Positions 43,491 through 54,254 of a stretch of 64,000 nucleotides of DNA are shown here, piece after piece. Below the pieces are notes generated by a model. That model had not been told where the DNA came from, did not search any database, and saw only the letters and a program-made list of their open reading frames with translations. The stretch's first letter is position 1. Every line of letters begins with the position of its first letter. Both the position numbers and the translations under genes were made by a program. Origin of the DNA: Macrotis lagotis (Eukaryota > Chordata > Mammalia > Peramelemorphia > Peramelidae); the NCBI RefSeq assembly GCF_037893015.1, contig NC_133666.1, forward strand, positions 3,594,239 to 3,658,238, read 5' to 3'.

Positions 43491-44195
43491 TGCTAGTTGC
43501 TCTTTCAATGGACTCTACCTGGGCAAGGGCTCTTTCTTGCTGTTTGATTTCCTCATGCCTGATTCTTGCCAGATCCCAAGTTGAATTCTACTCTTGTAGG
43601 CTGAGCTCTAGACTGTTTTCTTGTTTAGTTGGGGTTTTAAATCCTGGGGCCACCCCTAACCTGGGGAGGGGGAGGGGCAGCCTTGCAGTGAGTCCTACTG
43701 CATTTTAGTTGGGCTTTTTTTTTTTAATTACATGGCTTTGGTGGCGTCACCTCTGTGCTGGTCTTTTTTCTGAGACATTTCTTTTGCCATTGGACTCTGG
43801 AACTCTGAGGCTGCCTGTGATCTGGACTTTTAGTTCCCAGTCTTGGCAGGTAGATCGGGATAGGGGTGATGATGTTTGTCTACATTTGTCCTTTGTTTTT
43901 GGACAAGTATATGGGGCGAGGGTCTGTACTAAGCCATCAGTCTCATTTTCTCTTTGTCTGGATGGTTCTGGATGCAAGGGTTAAGTGACTTGACTAAGGT
44001 CACACTGGTAGTATGAAAAGTGTGAGGATTCCAAGGCTCCAGCTCTGTCTGCTGCAACTTGGCTGCCTTTGGATCAGAGGGGCTTATTGGAAGCCAAGTA
44101 AATAAATCCCCAATTTCCCTTCACAGTGGATTCCAAGGTACATACTTGGGTATGAGGAGGTACACGCTGGTTTCTGTTGCTCATTTCTGCTTGCC
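43490..44195. other. Unassigned stretch upstream of the VAMP7 CpG island
   Basis: It starts with the about 45-base segment shared with 42350. The rest has no feature I recognise. GC content rises toward the island. Confidence 0.35.
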
Positions 44196-44205
44196 AGGAA
44201 GGGCC

Positions 44206-44351
44206 ATCTTTTTTTTTAGGTTTTCTTTTTGTTTCCGCAAGGCGGTGGGGTTAAGTGACTTGCCCAAGGCCACCCAGCCAGGTAATCATGAACTGTCTGA
44301 GGCTGGATTTGAACTCTGGTCCTCTATCCACTGTGACACCTAGCCGCCCCT
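44206..44351 (-). repeat. tRNA-derived SINE with 10-bp target-site duplication, antisense
   Basis: AGGAAGGGCC occurs at 44196-44205 and 44352-44361. It lies about 400 bases upstream of the VAMP7 promoter elements. Confidence 0.9.
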
Positions 44352-44741
44352 AGGAAGGGCCTTCTTTGAGGGATCTGTGAGTGTCCCACTTTCCCTGGCT
44401 CAAGGGAAGCGGCTCCCTAAGACAGCCTGGCAGACTTTGTGGGCTCTGGCGTTGCGGGGGCCCTTTCGCTTTTTGGGAGAGGTTTGGCCCAATGGCTGGT
44501 TGGGCGTAGACACTGTGGCCCCTTCTGTGCTCTCCCTTATCTCCGCTGCGGTCTGGGGACCCACCTGGAGGCCACCTTGTTGCAGGCCTTGTGGTTTGGC
44601 CCGGGGCCCTTCGTTAAAGTTTCATTTCCAAGCCGGGCAGGACCCCATAGGCTAGGGCAGGCTTTTCTGCGGGTCACCGGGACGGGCCGGACTACTGCTA
44701 GGGCTGTGGCCCAGGGAGCCGACCTGCGGAGTGGGGCGCGA

Positions 44742-44760
44742 ACTACCCGTCCCAGCATGC
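44742..44760 (+). promoter_or_regulatory. ZNF143/THAP11-type promoter element
   Basis: ACTACCCGTCCCAGCATGC matches the ACTACAANTCCCAGAATGC-type SBS motif at all of its strong positions (ACTAC, TCCCAG, ATGC). This element is typical of CpG-island promoters of housekeeping genes. Confidence 0.78.
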
Positions 44761-44808
44761 CCCGGGCCCCGGAGCCACGCCCCCTCGCCTTGGCCGGCGG
44801 GCCGCGGG

Positions 44809-44816
44809 CGGAAGTG
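44809..44816 (+). promoter_or_regulatory. ETS/GABP site
   Basis: CGGAAGTG is the core ETS-family motif, 50 bases downstream of the ZNF143-type element. That spacing is common in TATA-less promoters. Confidence 0.6.
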
Positions 44817-44853
44817 CGCCTGCAAAGCCCGGGGCCAGCTGGTCCCGGGCTCC

Positions 44854-44875
44854 GGGGGGGGGGGGGGGGGGGGGG
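44854..44875. repeat. Run of 22 G residues in the promoter
   Basis: An uninterrupted G homopolymer lies in the CpG island. The true length may vary or be mis-sequenced. It can form a G-quadruplex. Confidence 0.85.
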
Positions 44876-44929
44876 CCCAGCTCGCCCCGCCCCGCCCCGT
44901 CCCCTCCCGGCCCGTCCCCCGCGGCCCGC

Positions 44930-45069
44930 GCTCAGTTCCGGACGGGAGCGCCATTTGGGCGGCGGGCCGGCCGGCGGGGTGTGTGCGTGCGTGCGTGCGC
45001 AGGCGGCCGCGCAGTGCCGCGAGCTGGGCCTTGCCGCCCGTCGCCGACCACCGGGGCCGCGCCACCCAG
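44930..45069 (+). other. VAMP7: VAMP7 exon 1 (5' UTR), left edge uncertain
   Basis: CCACCCAG followed by GTAGGT at 45070 is a strong splice donor at the right place for the non-coding first exon that VAMP7 is known to have, with the start codon in exon 2. The transcription start is not determinable from sequence; the left boundary is a guess. The intron to exon 2 is about 16.6 kb. Confidence 0.55.
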
Positions 45070-45370
45070 GTAGGTGACCCCCCACCCCCACCGCGCCGGG
45101 CCCCCCCCCCGTCCCCCCCCCCCGCCTCCCCGCTGGCCAGCCGGCGGGGCGGGGCCTGCGGGGGAGGGGCGGAGGGCCCAGGCCCCTAGGCCCCGCCTCC
45201 GCCCTCGGCCTCTTCCGGCCTCTTCCTTGGGCCCCTGGGGCCTGGTCGCCCCTCCCCCCTGCTCCATTTCAGAGCGGCCCCGGGGCACCCCCCCCCCCCC
45301 CGCGAGACTGGCACGGCCTGCCCGCGCCCCCCCCCGCCGCTGTTTGCTGTGGCCCGGAGCCACCCCTAGA

Positions 45371-45960
45371 GGTCACACACACCACGTGGGCTGATGCAGA
45401 CCTACATGGCCACATGGCTCGGGTACATCCCTACGCGTGTATGTGATGGCCCCATAACATGGACCTCAAGCCGGATCACCGCCATGCCCACGTGCCCCAC
45501 TCCTGGGGGGGCCACTGTGGTCACTGACAAAGCCCTGGGAAGGAAGGCAGGAGTAACCCATTGAGGCAGGAAGCTTTAGACACCGGGTACTGAGGCCTGG
45601 GTATGCAGCACGAGAAAATCACACAAGAGCTTCTAGTACAATAGAGGAAACAGCTGCAGGTGGGCCCTGGGAGCCCAGCCGGGGCATGGGCTCTCAGACA
45701 TTCCCACTCTCTGAACCTTGACATTATACTTTGGCTCCTTCTGTTTCCTAGGGCCAAAGAGCTTCCTCCACAATGCCTTGAGCACCAGTAATCGCATCTG
45801 CCGGGTGGCAGACAGCCTGCTTTTGAGGACCCCCCCCCAAGTCCATTCCACTTAGTTGTCCAGATGGCCTAGAAACAGGTTTATTTAATTTTTGCTTCAC
45901 ACATCCTGGTGTTACTAATGTTGGGAAAGTGGTCTTGCCCTCTGGAAAAGGGCTTAAGGA
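45371..45960. other. VAMP7 intron 1, proximal unassigned part
   Basis: No repeat or coding signal that I can name. Confidence 0.4.
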
Positions 45961-45967
45961 TCTCGAT

Positions 45968-46075
45968 GGCAGCTAGATGGCCAACCAGAGTTCAAATCCA
46001 GCCTCACACACTTCATAATGACCTAGCTGGGCAAGTCCCCTAACCACACTGCCCAGCAAAAAGGAAAATTAAAAA
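45968..46075 (+). repeat. tRNA-derived SINE, internally shortened
   Basis: GGCAGCTAGATGG head joined to AGAGTTCAAATCCAGCCTC and GACCTAGCTGGGCAAGTC, with an A-rich tail. About 40 bases are missing overall. Confidence 0.82.
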
Positions 46076-46570
46076 AAAACCTGCCCACCTGACCCTGCAG
46101 GGATGAGCAACTCCGACTTTCATTCAAGGGTGACTATATCCTGTTCACTGATGAAACTCCTCAGGTAAAGCCAAAAGCTACTGAAAGCCAAGCTAACAAA
46201 AATCTGGCAAGGCAAGAATGAAGGAGGGAAAGGGAGAAAGCCAAAGGAGCAGGCCCTGAGAACTGGAGTGGTCCAGGATGGAGGGGGATGTTAGCCAAAC
46301 TATCCTAGAATCATGCCCTGTCCCTAAGTCAAGGGAAAAGAAGTCAGAGTGATCCCCTTTTCCCTGATTGGGGTCACATATTCACCTGGGAAGGTGGAAA
46401 AGGGATAGGGGAATGGGCTGAAGTGGCTTTCTCTTTTCCTGGGAAAATGGACATTTAAGGATGAAGAGGGTTAGATTGAACAGTGAAAAAGGTGTCAAAA
46501 TTTACATTTGAGACAGGACTTAAAGGGAACAATTTGGAAGCCAGAGTTTACTTTGAACTGTGGGAAGGGA
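46076..46570. other. Unassigned intronic stretch
   Basis: No gene or named repeat seen. Confidence 0.35.
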
Positions 46571-46587
46571 GTCAGAAGCCCACTGAA

Positions 46588-46732
46588 GGAGCAGCTACAT
46601 GGTTCAGGGAAACCAGCCCTGCAGTCACGAGGACATGACTTCAAATGTGGCCTCAGACACTTCATAACTGCCTAGCTGGGTGACCTTGGGCAAGTCACTT
46701 AACCCCATTGCCTTAAATAAAATAAAAAAAGG
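46588..46732 (+). repeat. tRNA-derived SINE with 11-bp target-site duplication
   Basis: AGCCCACTGAA occurs at 46577-46587 and 46733-46743. Confidence 0.9.
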
Positions 46733-46859
46733 AGCCCACTGAAAATAACAAACAGACACAAATAATATTTCCTTAAAAGGAAATAAAAACCAGCAACTAT
46801 TTCTCCTTCAACATTATCTTATTACCTCAACCCTGACTGACGGGCATTTTACTTTGTGT

Positions 46860-47790
46860 TCTTTGAAAAATACTTTTCCCCAATTGTCTGTCAAAACAGT
46901 TCTTAACATTGCAAAAAAAAAAATTTTGAGTTCTACATTCTTTCTAAGCCTCTCCCCTTCCTTTCTCCTTTCCCTGAGAGAAGAAGAGGTTTGCTAAAAG
47001 TTAGACATATGCAATCATACAAAACATATTTCCATTTTAGTCACGTTAAAAAAATACACAGGTCCCCAAAACTCTAAAGAAATACTAACTTGGATCTACA
47101 TCCAGACTTCATCCTACCTCTCTTTGGAATCAATTAGCATTTGTCATCAGGGATCCTTCAGAAATGCCTCAAATCACTGTATTGCTAGGAATAGCTAATT
47201 CATCACCATTTCTTCCTACCCACTTGTTACTATGAACAATGTTGTGGTTCTGCTCACTTCACTTTGTATCAGTTCACATAAGACTTTCCACATTTTTTCA
47301 GAAGTCATCCTGCTTCTTGTTTCTTTATTTTTTTTTTTTGCAAGGCAGTGTGGTTAACTGGTTTGCCCAAGGCCACACAGTTAGGCAATTATTAAATGCC
47401 TGAAGCTGAATTTGAACTCAAGTCCTCCTGACTCCACGGCCAGTCCACTAATCCACCCTGCTTCTCATTTGTTATAGAACAATAAAAGTACAACATTACA
47501 ATCCAATATGACAATTTCTTCAGCTATTCCTCAGTTGATGGACATCCCCTCAATTCTTTGCCACCACAAAAAGAGCTCCTCTAAATATTTTTGTATATGT
47601 GGGTCCTTAACTTTCTTATGATGTCTTTGGGATGCAGACCCGGTAGTGGTGTGACTGGATCAAAGGTTATTCAGTTTTATTGCCCTTTGTGCAGTTGTAC
47701 TCCAAATTATACTCCAGAATGACTGATTCAGTTCACAACTCCACCAAGAAAACATTTAGTGTCTCAGTTTTCCCATATCCCCTTCAACAT
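46860..47790 (-). mobile_element. L1 ORF2 C-terminus and 3' UTR, antisense
   Basis: TTTGAGTTCTACATTC, GTTGATGGACATCCCCTCAA and CAACTCCACCAAGAAAACA are rc of the L1 3' UTR and the IGEWL/WWSCELI region of ORF2. Interrupted by a SINE at 47318-47456. Confidence 0.75.
47318..47456 (-). repeat. tRNA-derived SINE with 9-bp target-site duplication, antisense
   Basis: CCTGCTTCT occurs at 47309-47317 and 47457-47465. It begins with a long T run and is nested in the antisense L1. Confidence 0.88.
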
Positions 47791-48269
47791 TTGTCACGAT
47801 AGTGAGAAAAGATGAGGGAAGCTGTGAGAGTTTAGATGAGGGTTGAGAAGATTTGGGAGAGTTGCCAGGAATTGATAATGCCATTACCTAGCAGCATTGA
47901 GGGTCCAGGTGAGGTTAGGTCATAGCAACTGATACGGGATTCACTCAATTCCTTTTTTTCTCTATCTTTGTTCAACTGAGCAGGTATAATGATGAAGAGG
48001 ATGAATGGTGCTTGTTTTAAATGTCATTATCTTTGTCCAATTTCACACAAAGTTCATTAGCACCATTCATCCTTTGGTAAGCTTCTGAGTTGCACATTTT
48101 TCGTCACCCTCCCCAGGGCAGCAAACAGTTTAGCAAAAGTCGGTTCAGGTACATTTCTGTTTAACATTTTTACATATGCATCATTTTGTGAGGAATCAGA
48201 ACTAAGGGCAATGAAAGAAGAACATGAGATAGGAAGGAAAAGCATAATAGAAGTAGGAATGGTGTTTTT
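47791..48269. other. Unassigned intronic stretch
   Basis: Nothing I can name except a short L1 3' UTR-like piece near 48070-48190 (GAGTTGCACATTTTTCGTCA). Confidence 0.35.
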
Positions 48270-49780
48270 CCCAGAAATCCCCTGTGGTGGGATAGTCAAG
48301 GTTTTATCCCCCTAAAGAATTCAGTTGAATATTTATCAATGGAAGAAATGAACCTGGACCTTTAGATTGATTACATAAGTAGTTAATAATCAAAGTGTGA
48401 TACTCCCACAGAGGCAAGTCAAGGGGTGCCCACTTAAACAACAATCATGGATCCCTGCAAAGACCTCAAAATTCCCATGAGAATTATAGAAAACTAACAA
48501 AGGAGGAACTGCAAAGCATGTTGTAAGCCTTAAAAATCTAGGTAAAGTAAAATGACAGGAAATAGAGGTTAGACATGAAATTTTATTCTCTAGGATTTGC
48601 CATGAACCTGTAGGTAGAGGCCATTATGATAAGGACTATTCCAAACAGAGAAAGAGGGAGTAGTTTCTTTAAAAAATTATTTATTTATTTTCCCAGCTAC
48701 ATGAAATGATCATTTTCAGCAATCAATTTTTGGCAAGGTTTTGAATTTCCCATTTTCTTTCTCCCCTCCCTCCTCCCCTGACAGAAAGCAATCTAATATG
48801 GGTTCTACATGTATAGCTGTGTCAAACATAAATCCATAGTAATCATAGCGTGAAAGATCAAATCAAAATAAAAGAAAAAACATTAGAGGACTGAAGAATT
48901 GAAGTTACTTAGCTTTGATCTGCATTTAAAGGTTTAAATGGTTTTTGCCATCCCAAGTCTTTTAGACTTGTCTTTAATTATTGCACTCATAAAATGAACA
49001 ATGTTCTGTTGGTGTAATCAGTGTTAATCTGCTTACTTCACTCTGCATCAGTTCCTGCAAGTCTTTCCAGGCTTTTCTCAAGTCCCATCACTCATGATGT
49101 CCTCTAGAACAGTAGTGTCCCATCACATTCATATATCACAATTTCTTTAATGCCCAGTGGCTGGGCATCCCCTCAATTTAGGAGGGAGTATTTATCCAAA
49201 AACAAAGGCTAAAGAAGATCATTAAACTCCTTGGAGTCCTGTACATAAGGATGCACAACTTTGAGGAGCACAATTGCTCTCCAAAGACTATCATCTTTAC
49301 ACAGTGCTGAGCTATTATCTCTAATCAGAGCGGGACAAGTTTTCTGGCTTCCTGATCTTTGTAATTTGCCTTCCTGAGTTTGTAATTAACTTGGGGTGAG
49401 ATACCCACAGATCTTAACTTCTTACCTATTGGCAAAGGTGACTATGAAGTGAAGGCTGAGTACTGTCTAAAGAAATTTGCCCAGGGACTTGGTTGATATT
49501 TTTGGATTTCCTCAACTTAGTGACGGCCTTAGGTTCCAGACACCTGGGTGCCATATTAGAGTTGCTTTGGCTGAAATTCCATGTTTACAAAGTCTTGTAG
49601 TGATCACTGGTATCAGATCCAGCCAATGTGTTTTGTTTTGGCTTTCATTTACTTAGGTTTACATTATTCACAGCACTGAGAACTCATATTATTCATGATC
49701 CTTTCTGAGAGAGAAATTTACATTATTTATGAATTTACAACTTCAGGAATCCACACCCCAGGTTGAGACTTGGCTGGTTA
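48270..49780 (+). repeat. LTR-like fossil fragment, copy B, split by an L1 insertion
   Basis: Collinear with 39820-40400 on both sides of the antisense L1 at 48663-49181: GTGGTGGGATAGTCAAGG and TAATAATCAAAGTGTGATAC before, and CCAGACACCTGGGTGCCATA and TAGGTTTACATTATTCAC after. It is longer than copy A because of the insertion and perhaps extra internal sequence. Class is uncertain. It is old and non-functional. Confidence 0.45.
48663..49181 (-). mobile_element. L1 3' end, antisense, with 9-bp target-site duplication
   Basis: GAGGGAGTA occurs at 48654-48662 and 49182-49190. The body is the rc of the L1 3' UTR (CTCCTCCCCTGACAGAAAGC) up to the IGEW region of ORF2, inserted in the LTR-like fragment. 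Confidence 0.85.
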
Positions 49781-49789
49781 TAATCAGGG

Positions 49790-50300
49790 ATATTATTGGA
49801 GGGGGGCGGGGAATTCAAGTGAGGACACCTAGAGTTCAATTGGTTCACCAAGATGGGCAGAGGATGAGAGAGAGTATCTAGTGCTGGGGAGATGCCCAGA
49901 AACAGAATTGAGGGATCAAGGGATGAGAGGTCACCTTTGATAAAGGAAGGCAGAGGGAGGGGTGAAAATCCAATAGATTGTGGTCAGATAAGGAGATTTC
50001 AGAATTCCTGGACATAGAAGTGGGTGATGGTGAGATCAAGGGTATGACCATCTTTGTGTCTGGTTGAGGTAAGGAGGAAGAGAAGCTCCTGGGAATCAAT
50101 TAGGTCGAGGAACTGAATGGTTTGGGTGTTTGAGGGAGAGATGATATAGATATTAAAGAGACCTAGTAGGAAAACCAGAGTTGGAGAGGAGGGAAAGCAT
50201 GTGAAGCAAGCACTTAACTCATAAAGGAAGAGATTGAGGGAGGGGAGTGACCTGGTACAATCTGCAGTCCCCAGTACCAGAATTTTGATTAGGCAGAAGA
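49790..50300 (+). repeat. Possible extra part of the dispersed unknown repeat
   Basis: Phrases such as GGATGAGAGAGAGTATCTAG, AGAAGTGGGTGATGGTGAGA and AGGAAGAGATTGAGGGAGGG have the same purine-rich, phrase-like character as the 1-kb dispersed repeat, but I find no direct overlap with the other copies in the window. The apparent minus-strand frames show no domain. Confidence 0.3.
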
Positions 50301-50324
50301 TGTAGATTGTATGGTGATGGTGGT

Positions 50325-50520
50325 TCAGTTGTGTCTTCATAACCCCATTTGGGGTTTTCTAGGCAAAGATACTGGAGTGGTTTGCCATCCTTTGTTCATT
50401 TTTACAGATAAGGAGACTGAGGTAAAAAAGGTTAAGTGACTTGCCCAGGTCACACAGCTAGTAAATGTCTGAGGCCAAATTTGAACTCAGGAAGATGCTG
50501 GCTCTCTCTCTAACCTAACT
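50325..50520 (-). repeat. SINE with BovB-like tail, antisense
   Basis: TTTTCTAGGCAAAGATACTG, GAGTGGTTTGCCATCCTTTG and GACTTGCCCAGGTCACACAG read as the rc of the tail and core of the family seen at 59935. Confidence 0.7.
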
Positions 50521-50589
50521 TCCTGGATTATTTGAACCTCAAGAATAATAATAACCAGGAGGATAGCAATAATAATGATAACTTCTTAT

Positions 50590-50840
50590 TATAGCAACTA
50601 ACATTTCTATAGTGCTTACTCTGTGCCAGACACTATGCAAAATGATTTATAGCTATTATCTCATTTGATCCTCACAACTCTGGGAGGTAGATGCTGTTAG
50701 GTTCTCCATTTTACAAAAGAGGAAACTGAAGTCACCAGAGGGTAAGTGACTTGCCTAGGGTCACAGAGCTAGAAAGGACCTGAGGTAAGATTTGATCTTG
50801 GGTCTTCTTCCTTACTCTAGTCTAGGCCAAGTGCTCTTTG
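50590..50840 (+). repeat. MIR/THER-type CORE-SINE
   Basis: CATTTCTATAGTGCTTACTC, CTCATTTGATCCTCACAAC and AAGTGACTTGCCTAGGGTCA in MIR order. Confidence 0.72.
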
Positions 50841-50914
50841 CTGTGGTCCAAATGAAAAAGGTTGCTGAGTGAGGGAAGTAGTCAAGGCAAACATAGGAGT
50901 GGCTAGTTTTTGTT

Positions 50915-51140
50915 CTTTCCTTCTCCCATCATGCTTCATACCCTACTTGGCCCCATGCCTATAATACCCTCTATCCCAACCTCCACCACTTCCTTCAGGT
51001 GTCAGCTCAAATGGGCCCTTCTGCCAGGACCCTGGCCTCCCATTGGCATTGTCATCGCGTCCTTGATGGCAGGGCTTGTGATTATCAGCAAGCTTAGCAC
51101 ATGGCAGTGGTGTGATAAATCCTTCGGGATTGAGATTTAC
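50915..51140 (+). repeat. Possible L2 fragment
   Basis: CTTCAGGTGTCAGCTCAAAT and CTTCTGCCAGGACCCTGGC resemble the L2 3' region phrase on clipping of samples. Low conservation. Confidence 0.35.
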
Positions 51141-51199
51141 TGAATTCTAAAACTTTCTCTCCCCTCAGTCTTATGCTGATTCTTTAAAAAATACTCTAA

Positions 51200-51368
51200 T
51201 GATGGGGCAGCTAGGTGGCACAGTGGATAGAGCACAGGCCCTGGAGTCAGGAGGACCTGAATTCAAATCCTGCCTCAGACACTTCATAATTATCTAGCTG
51301 TGTGACCTTGGGCAAGTCACTTAACCCCACTGTCTTAAAAATAAAATTTTAAAAATAATTAAAAAACT
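51200..51368 (+). repeat. tRNA-derived SINE, near consensus
   Basis: GGGGCAGCTAGGTGGCACAG head, long AAATAAAATTTTAAAAAT tail, ACTCTAA on both flanks (51193 and 51369). Confidence 0.9.
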
Positions 51369-51375
51369 ACTCTAA

Positions 51376-53190
51376 GGAAGCCCCGACTGCATGCCAGGGC
51401 TTTTTCATTATCAGCCTATGCAATGCTGGAATCCATTAAAATGATCTTATCCTTTAAGAAAACAAGCCAAGCTTAAACTGAGTAAACTGTCTGGGGAATG
51501 GCCAGCCAAAGTGGCATTGCCAATCTTAAGAACCTCGTGAACAAACTCAGAGCAAAGATGTGGCCCCAAGATTTGTTCTGACTCACTTAGCTGATCTGGT
51601 TCTGGGTAGGGGAGAAGGGGGGGACCCTCTTATTAGGGAAAAGCATTTGGAACAGGTTACCCTAAACTGGGCCTTTTTGTTTTGGTTTTCGAAGGCTTAT
51701 TTTTGGTTGCTGGAGATGTTTTTAAATGGCCCTGTCATTTCTGAACTTCCGAAGGGGAAGAAAGCAAACTCAGATCCACTTTAATGCAAAGGTTGCCTAT
51801 TAGACTAAGAATGACTTGCTAATATTTGACACAGGGAAGAAGATTGCAATGACTCATTCCATGCAGACTGCTTCAAAGAGGACATCATAAAGTCAGCACA
51901 TTAGTTTCCAAACTCTCCTCCTTTTTTCTTCCTTTAGGGGAACGTGAAGGTGGCTAGCTCCCATCTTCTCCCACACACCCCCCCTTCCCTTATTAAAAAG
52001 CTGGTCCCAAAGAATCCCCACACTAAGCATGCCTGAATAGTCGTGTCTCTTTGTGAAGCACTGTTTAAATCAAGTGCCCATTCTGTAAAGAGACTTTAGT
52101 CATTCATTCAATTCACTGCAACAAAGATGAAGTAAGTCTTTTTACCAGGTGCTGGACACTATCCTAGATGCCCAGCTTACAAAGAAATAAAAGGTTTCTC
52201 CTGGAGGCTAGATGGGAAGGCATTGTTCATCCAGTTTAGTAAATAAAGAGCTTACACTGAGGCAAAAGAATTTCTGGAGGGAGAGAACAGTCTCCCAGAG
52301 AGTGGGGGTGTGATGACTCCCTATGTGCTCCAAGATCAGATCTGACATTCTCAGGTAATCAAACTCCTAAAGACTGCAGCCCTTCTTCCCTTTCCTTTGA
52401 CTCCCCTCCTATACTCTCTGATCCTATGCTACTGGCCTCCTTGCTTTTCCTTGCATCATTTCCTCACTCCATGCATTTGCACTGGCTAGACACCATACCT
52501 GAAATTCTTTTCCTCCTCATTTTCACATCCTGGCTTCCCTGGAGAAAATCCCTCCTTTTCTGAGAACTGCCACTGCCACCATTTATCAATCAATAATCAA
52601 GAAAATAAATCACAAGTTCGTGAGAAATGCATTGCAACTGGAGAAAGGTACCTGCATGGGGGAGGTCTTTATGTCAAGGCATCCAGTAGGCTAGGGAAAA
52701 CCTTGGGTATTTAAGTTATAGGGAAAGAAGGAAGTTATAAGGAAGGGAAAAATGACTGCCCTCCTCCCCCCCCCCAGGGGAGGAGAGAGGCCATAGCAAC
52801 AATAACCTCTCTTCTCTTGGGAACCCCTAGCCTCTGAAGATAGGAAGGTCCTGGCTGCACAAGCATTTCCCCAGCCTGGCCCAGATTGGTTGGCACTGGT
52901 CTTGAGTCCCCAGGACACAGAGAGTTCAGTTTGGGTTGCAAGCAACATATCACATCAGCTCAAAGAAAGCTTTGTCCTTGACAAGTCCAGGCCCTCCTGC
53001 ATATTCCAAGTCTGATGTTTCTGGAAAATACGACAACTCAAGAAGACGAGTCCAGGGGGCCCTTTTACATCCTCCATGCTAGTAGTGCCTTCCCACCATG
53101 GAGTTTTCTTCCATTTACATTGTCCCTTGTTTGTGCATAGTTGTTTGCAGCTTCAACTCCTCCACAAGTCTGCCATCTATCTGCGAGAAG
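51376..53190. other. VAMP7 intron 1, largely repeat-free stretch
   Basis: About 1.8 kb with no SINE or L1 that I can identify and no coding signal. This is the longest such stretch in the intron and may contain unique or conserved intronic sequence. Confidence 0.4.
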
Positions 53191-53194
53191 CCTT

Positions 53195-53335
53195 CTCTCT
53201 GTGATTATTCTGTTTATGTTTGTGTGGGCTTGTGAGCTCTTTGAAATCTGGAACCTTTTCCCCTTTTTATCCCCAGGGTTTAGAACAGTGATTGGCACAT
53301 AGTGAGTGCCTAATAAATGGTAGTTGTTGATTATC
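53195..53335 (+). repeat. L2 LINE 3' end
   Basis: TTGTGAGCTCTTTGAAATCT, TATCCCCAGGGTTTAGAACA and TGAGTGCCTAATAAATGG are L2 3' terminal phrases. Confidence 0.68.
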
Positions 53336-53479
53336 ATCTAATGTCATCAAGGCCTTCCCAGTGTTTCTAATGCCCCTTTCTTTGAGATTTAGTTCAATTT
53401 TTCAAAAAAAAAATACATGAGAAAAAAAGGAGAAAGGAGAAAAGCTAAGTGAGGATAACTATGTATGCAAAGTAGGCTT

Positions 53480-54240
53480 ATATCTTTTTAAATAAATTTT
53501 TATTGCTTTTTTTTTTCTTTCATTGTGGTTAACCCAAGTATCCCTCTTTCCCCCTGCCCCTCCCAGAGAAACATCCCCTATGGCAAATAGTATTTATTAG
53601 ATAGGGGACAAAAATCAGTGCAGCTGATGAATACATTGAAAAAAGTCAAATACACGATCCATGTGTAACACCTGTGGACCTCCCTCCTCTACCAAGGGGC
53701 AGGTTATCTCTTCTTGTTCTTTAGGATTTTGTTATGTTTACTTTTGATTTTTTAGTGTGTTGTCATTCTTTCTATTTCCATTATTGTGGTCACTGTGTTG
53801 GTTTCCTGGTTCTGATTTCACTGCATCAGTTTTTAGAGTTCTTTCCACGCTTCTCTGTATTCATCATATACATCAATTTTACAGCACAGTAATTTTACAT
53901 TCATGTATGTATCTCAGTGTGTTTCACCATTCCCAAATTGATGGGCATCTACTTTGTTTCCAATTCTTTGCTATCACAAAAGCAATTGGTAAAAAGTGTC
54001 CATATCTTCCAAGTTCCCGTTACTATAAAGAAGTTGGAATATATGGGCACTTCTTCTCAATTCCTTCCTCAGGGCCTAAGCCCAATGATGGAAACTCATA
54101 TTCAAAGGATATAATCACTTTATTTCCAGAAACTTCAAATTTCTTCCCAAAAGGTTGTCCCACTTCACAGTTCCACATTCAAGAATGGATTTAGTGTGCC
54201 TGTCCTTCTACAACAAACCTCAAAGTTGGATTTCCGTTTC
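53480..54240 (-). mobile_element. Old L1 3' UTR and ORF2 C-terminus, antisense
   Basis: CCCAAATTGATGGGCATCTA and TTTCCAATTCTTTGCTATCA are the rc of the IGEW and AKNWK regions of ORF2. The 3' UTR at the left differs from that of the other L1 copies, so it is a different or older subfamily. Confidence 0.65.
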
Positions 54241-54254
54241 TTTTTTTAGCTAGC

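Larger units (their letters stand above)
44640..45370 (+). promoter_or_regulatory. VAMP7: CpG-island promoter of VAMP7
   Basis: Very GC-rich, CpG-dense DNA in an otherwise AT-rich window. It holds a ZNF143/THAP11-type site (44742-44760), an ETS/GABP site (CGGAAGTG at 44809), GC boxes (CCGCCCCGCCCCG near 44888) and a long G homopolymer (44854-44875). No TATA box is visible. The long open frames on both strands here are a by-product of GC richness. It immediately precedes the splice donor at 45070, which suits the broad-start promoter of a housekeeping SNARE gene. Confidence 0.82.

Noticed and set aside
44439-45394. Long Pro/Gly/Arg-rich open frames on both strands over the CpG island (for example 212 codons plus, 184 codons minus).
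   Set aside because: They overlap in several frames, depend on the 22-G run and follow from GC richness without stops. No domain or splice support; the region is the VAMP7 promoter and 5' UTR.
39820-49780. A complete endogenous retrovirus between the two LTR-like fragments.
   Set aside because: The intervening 8 kb contains L1 pieces, SINEs and the VAMP7 promoter, with no viral gene homology, so the fragments are independent solitary remnants.
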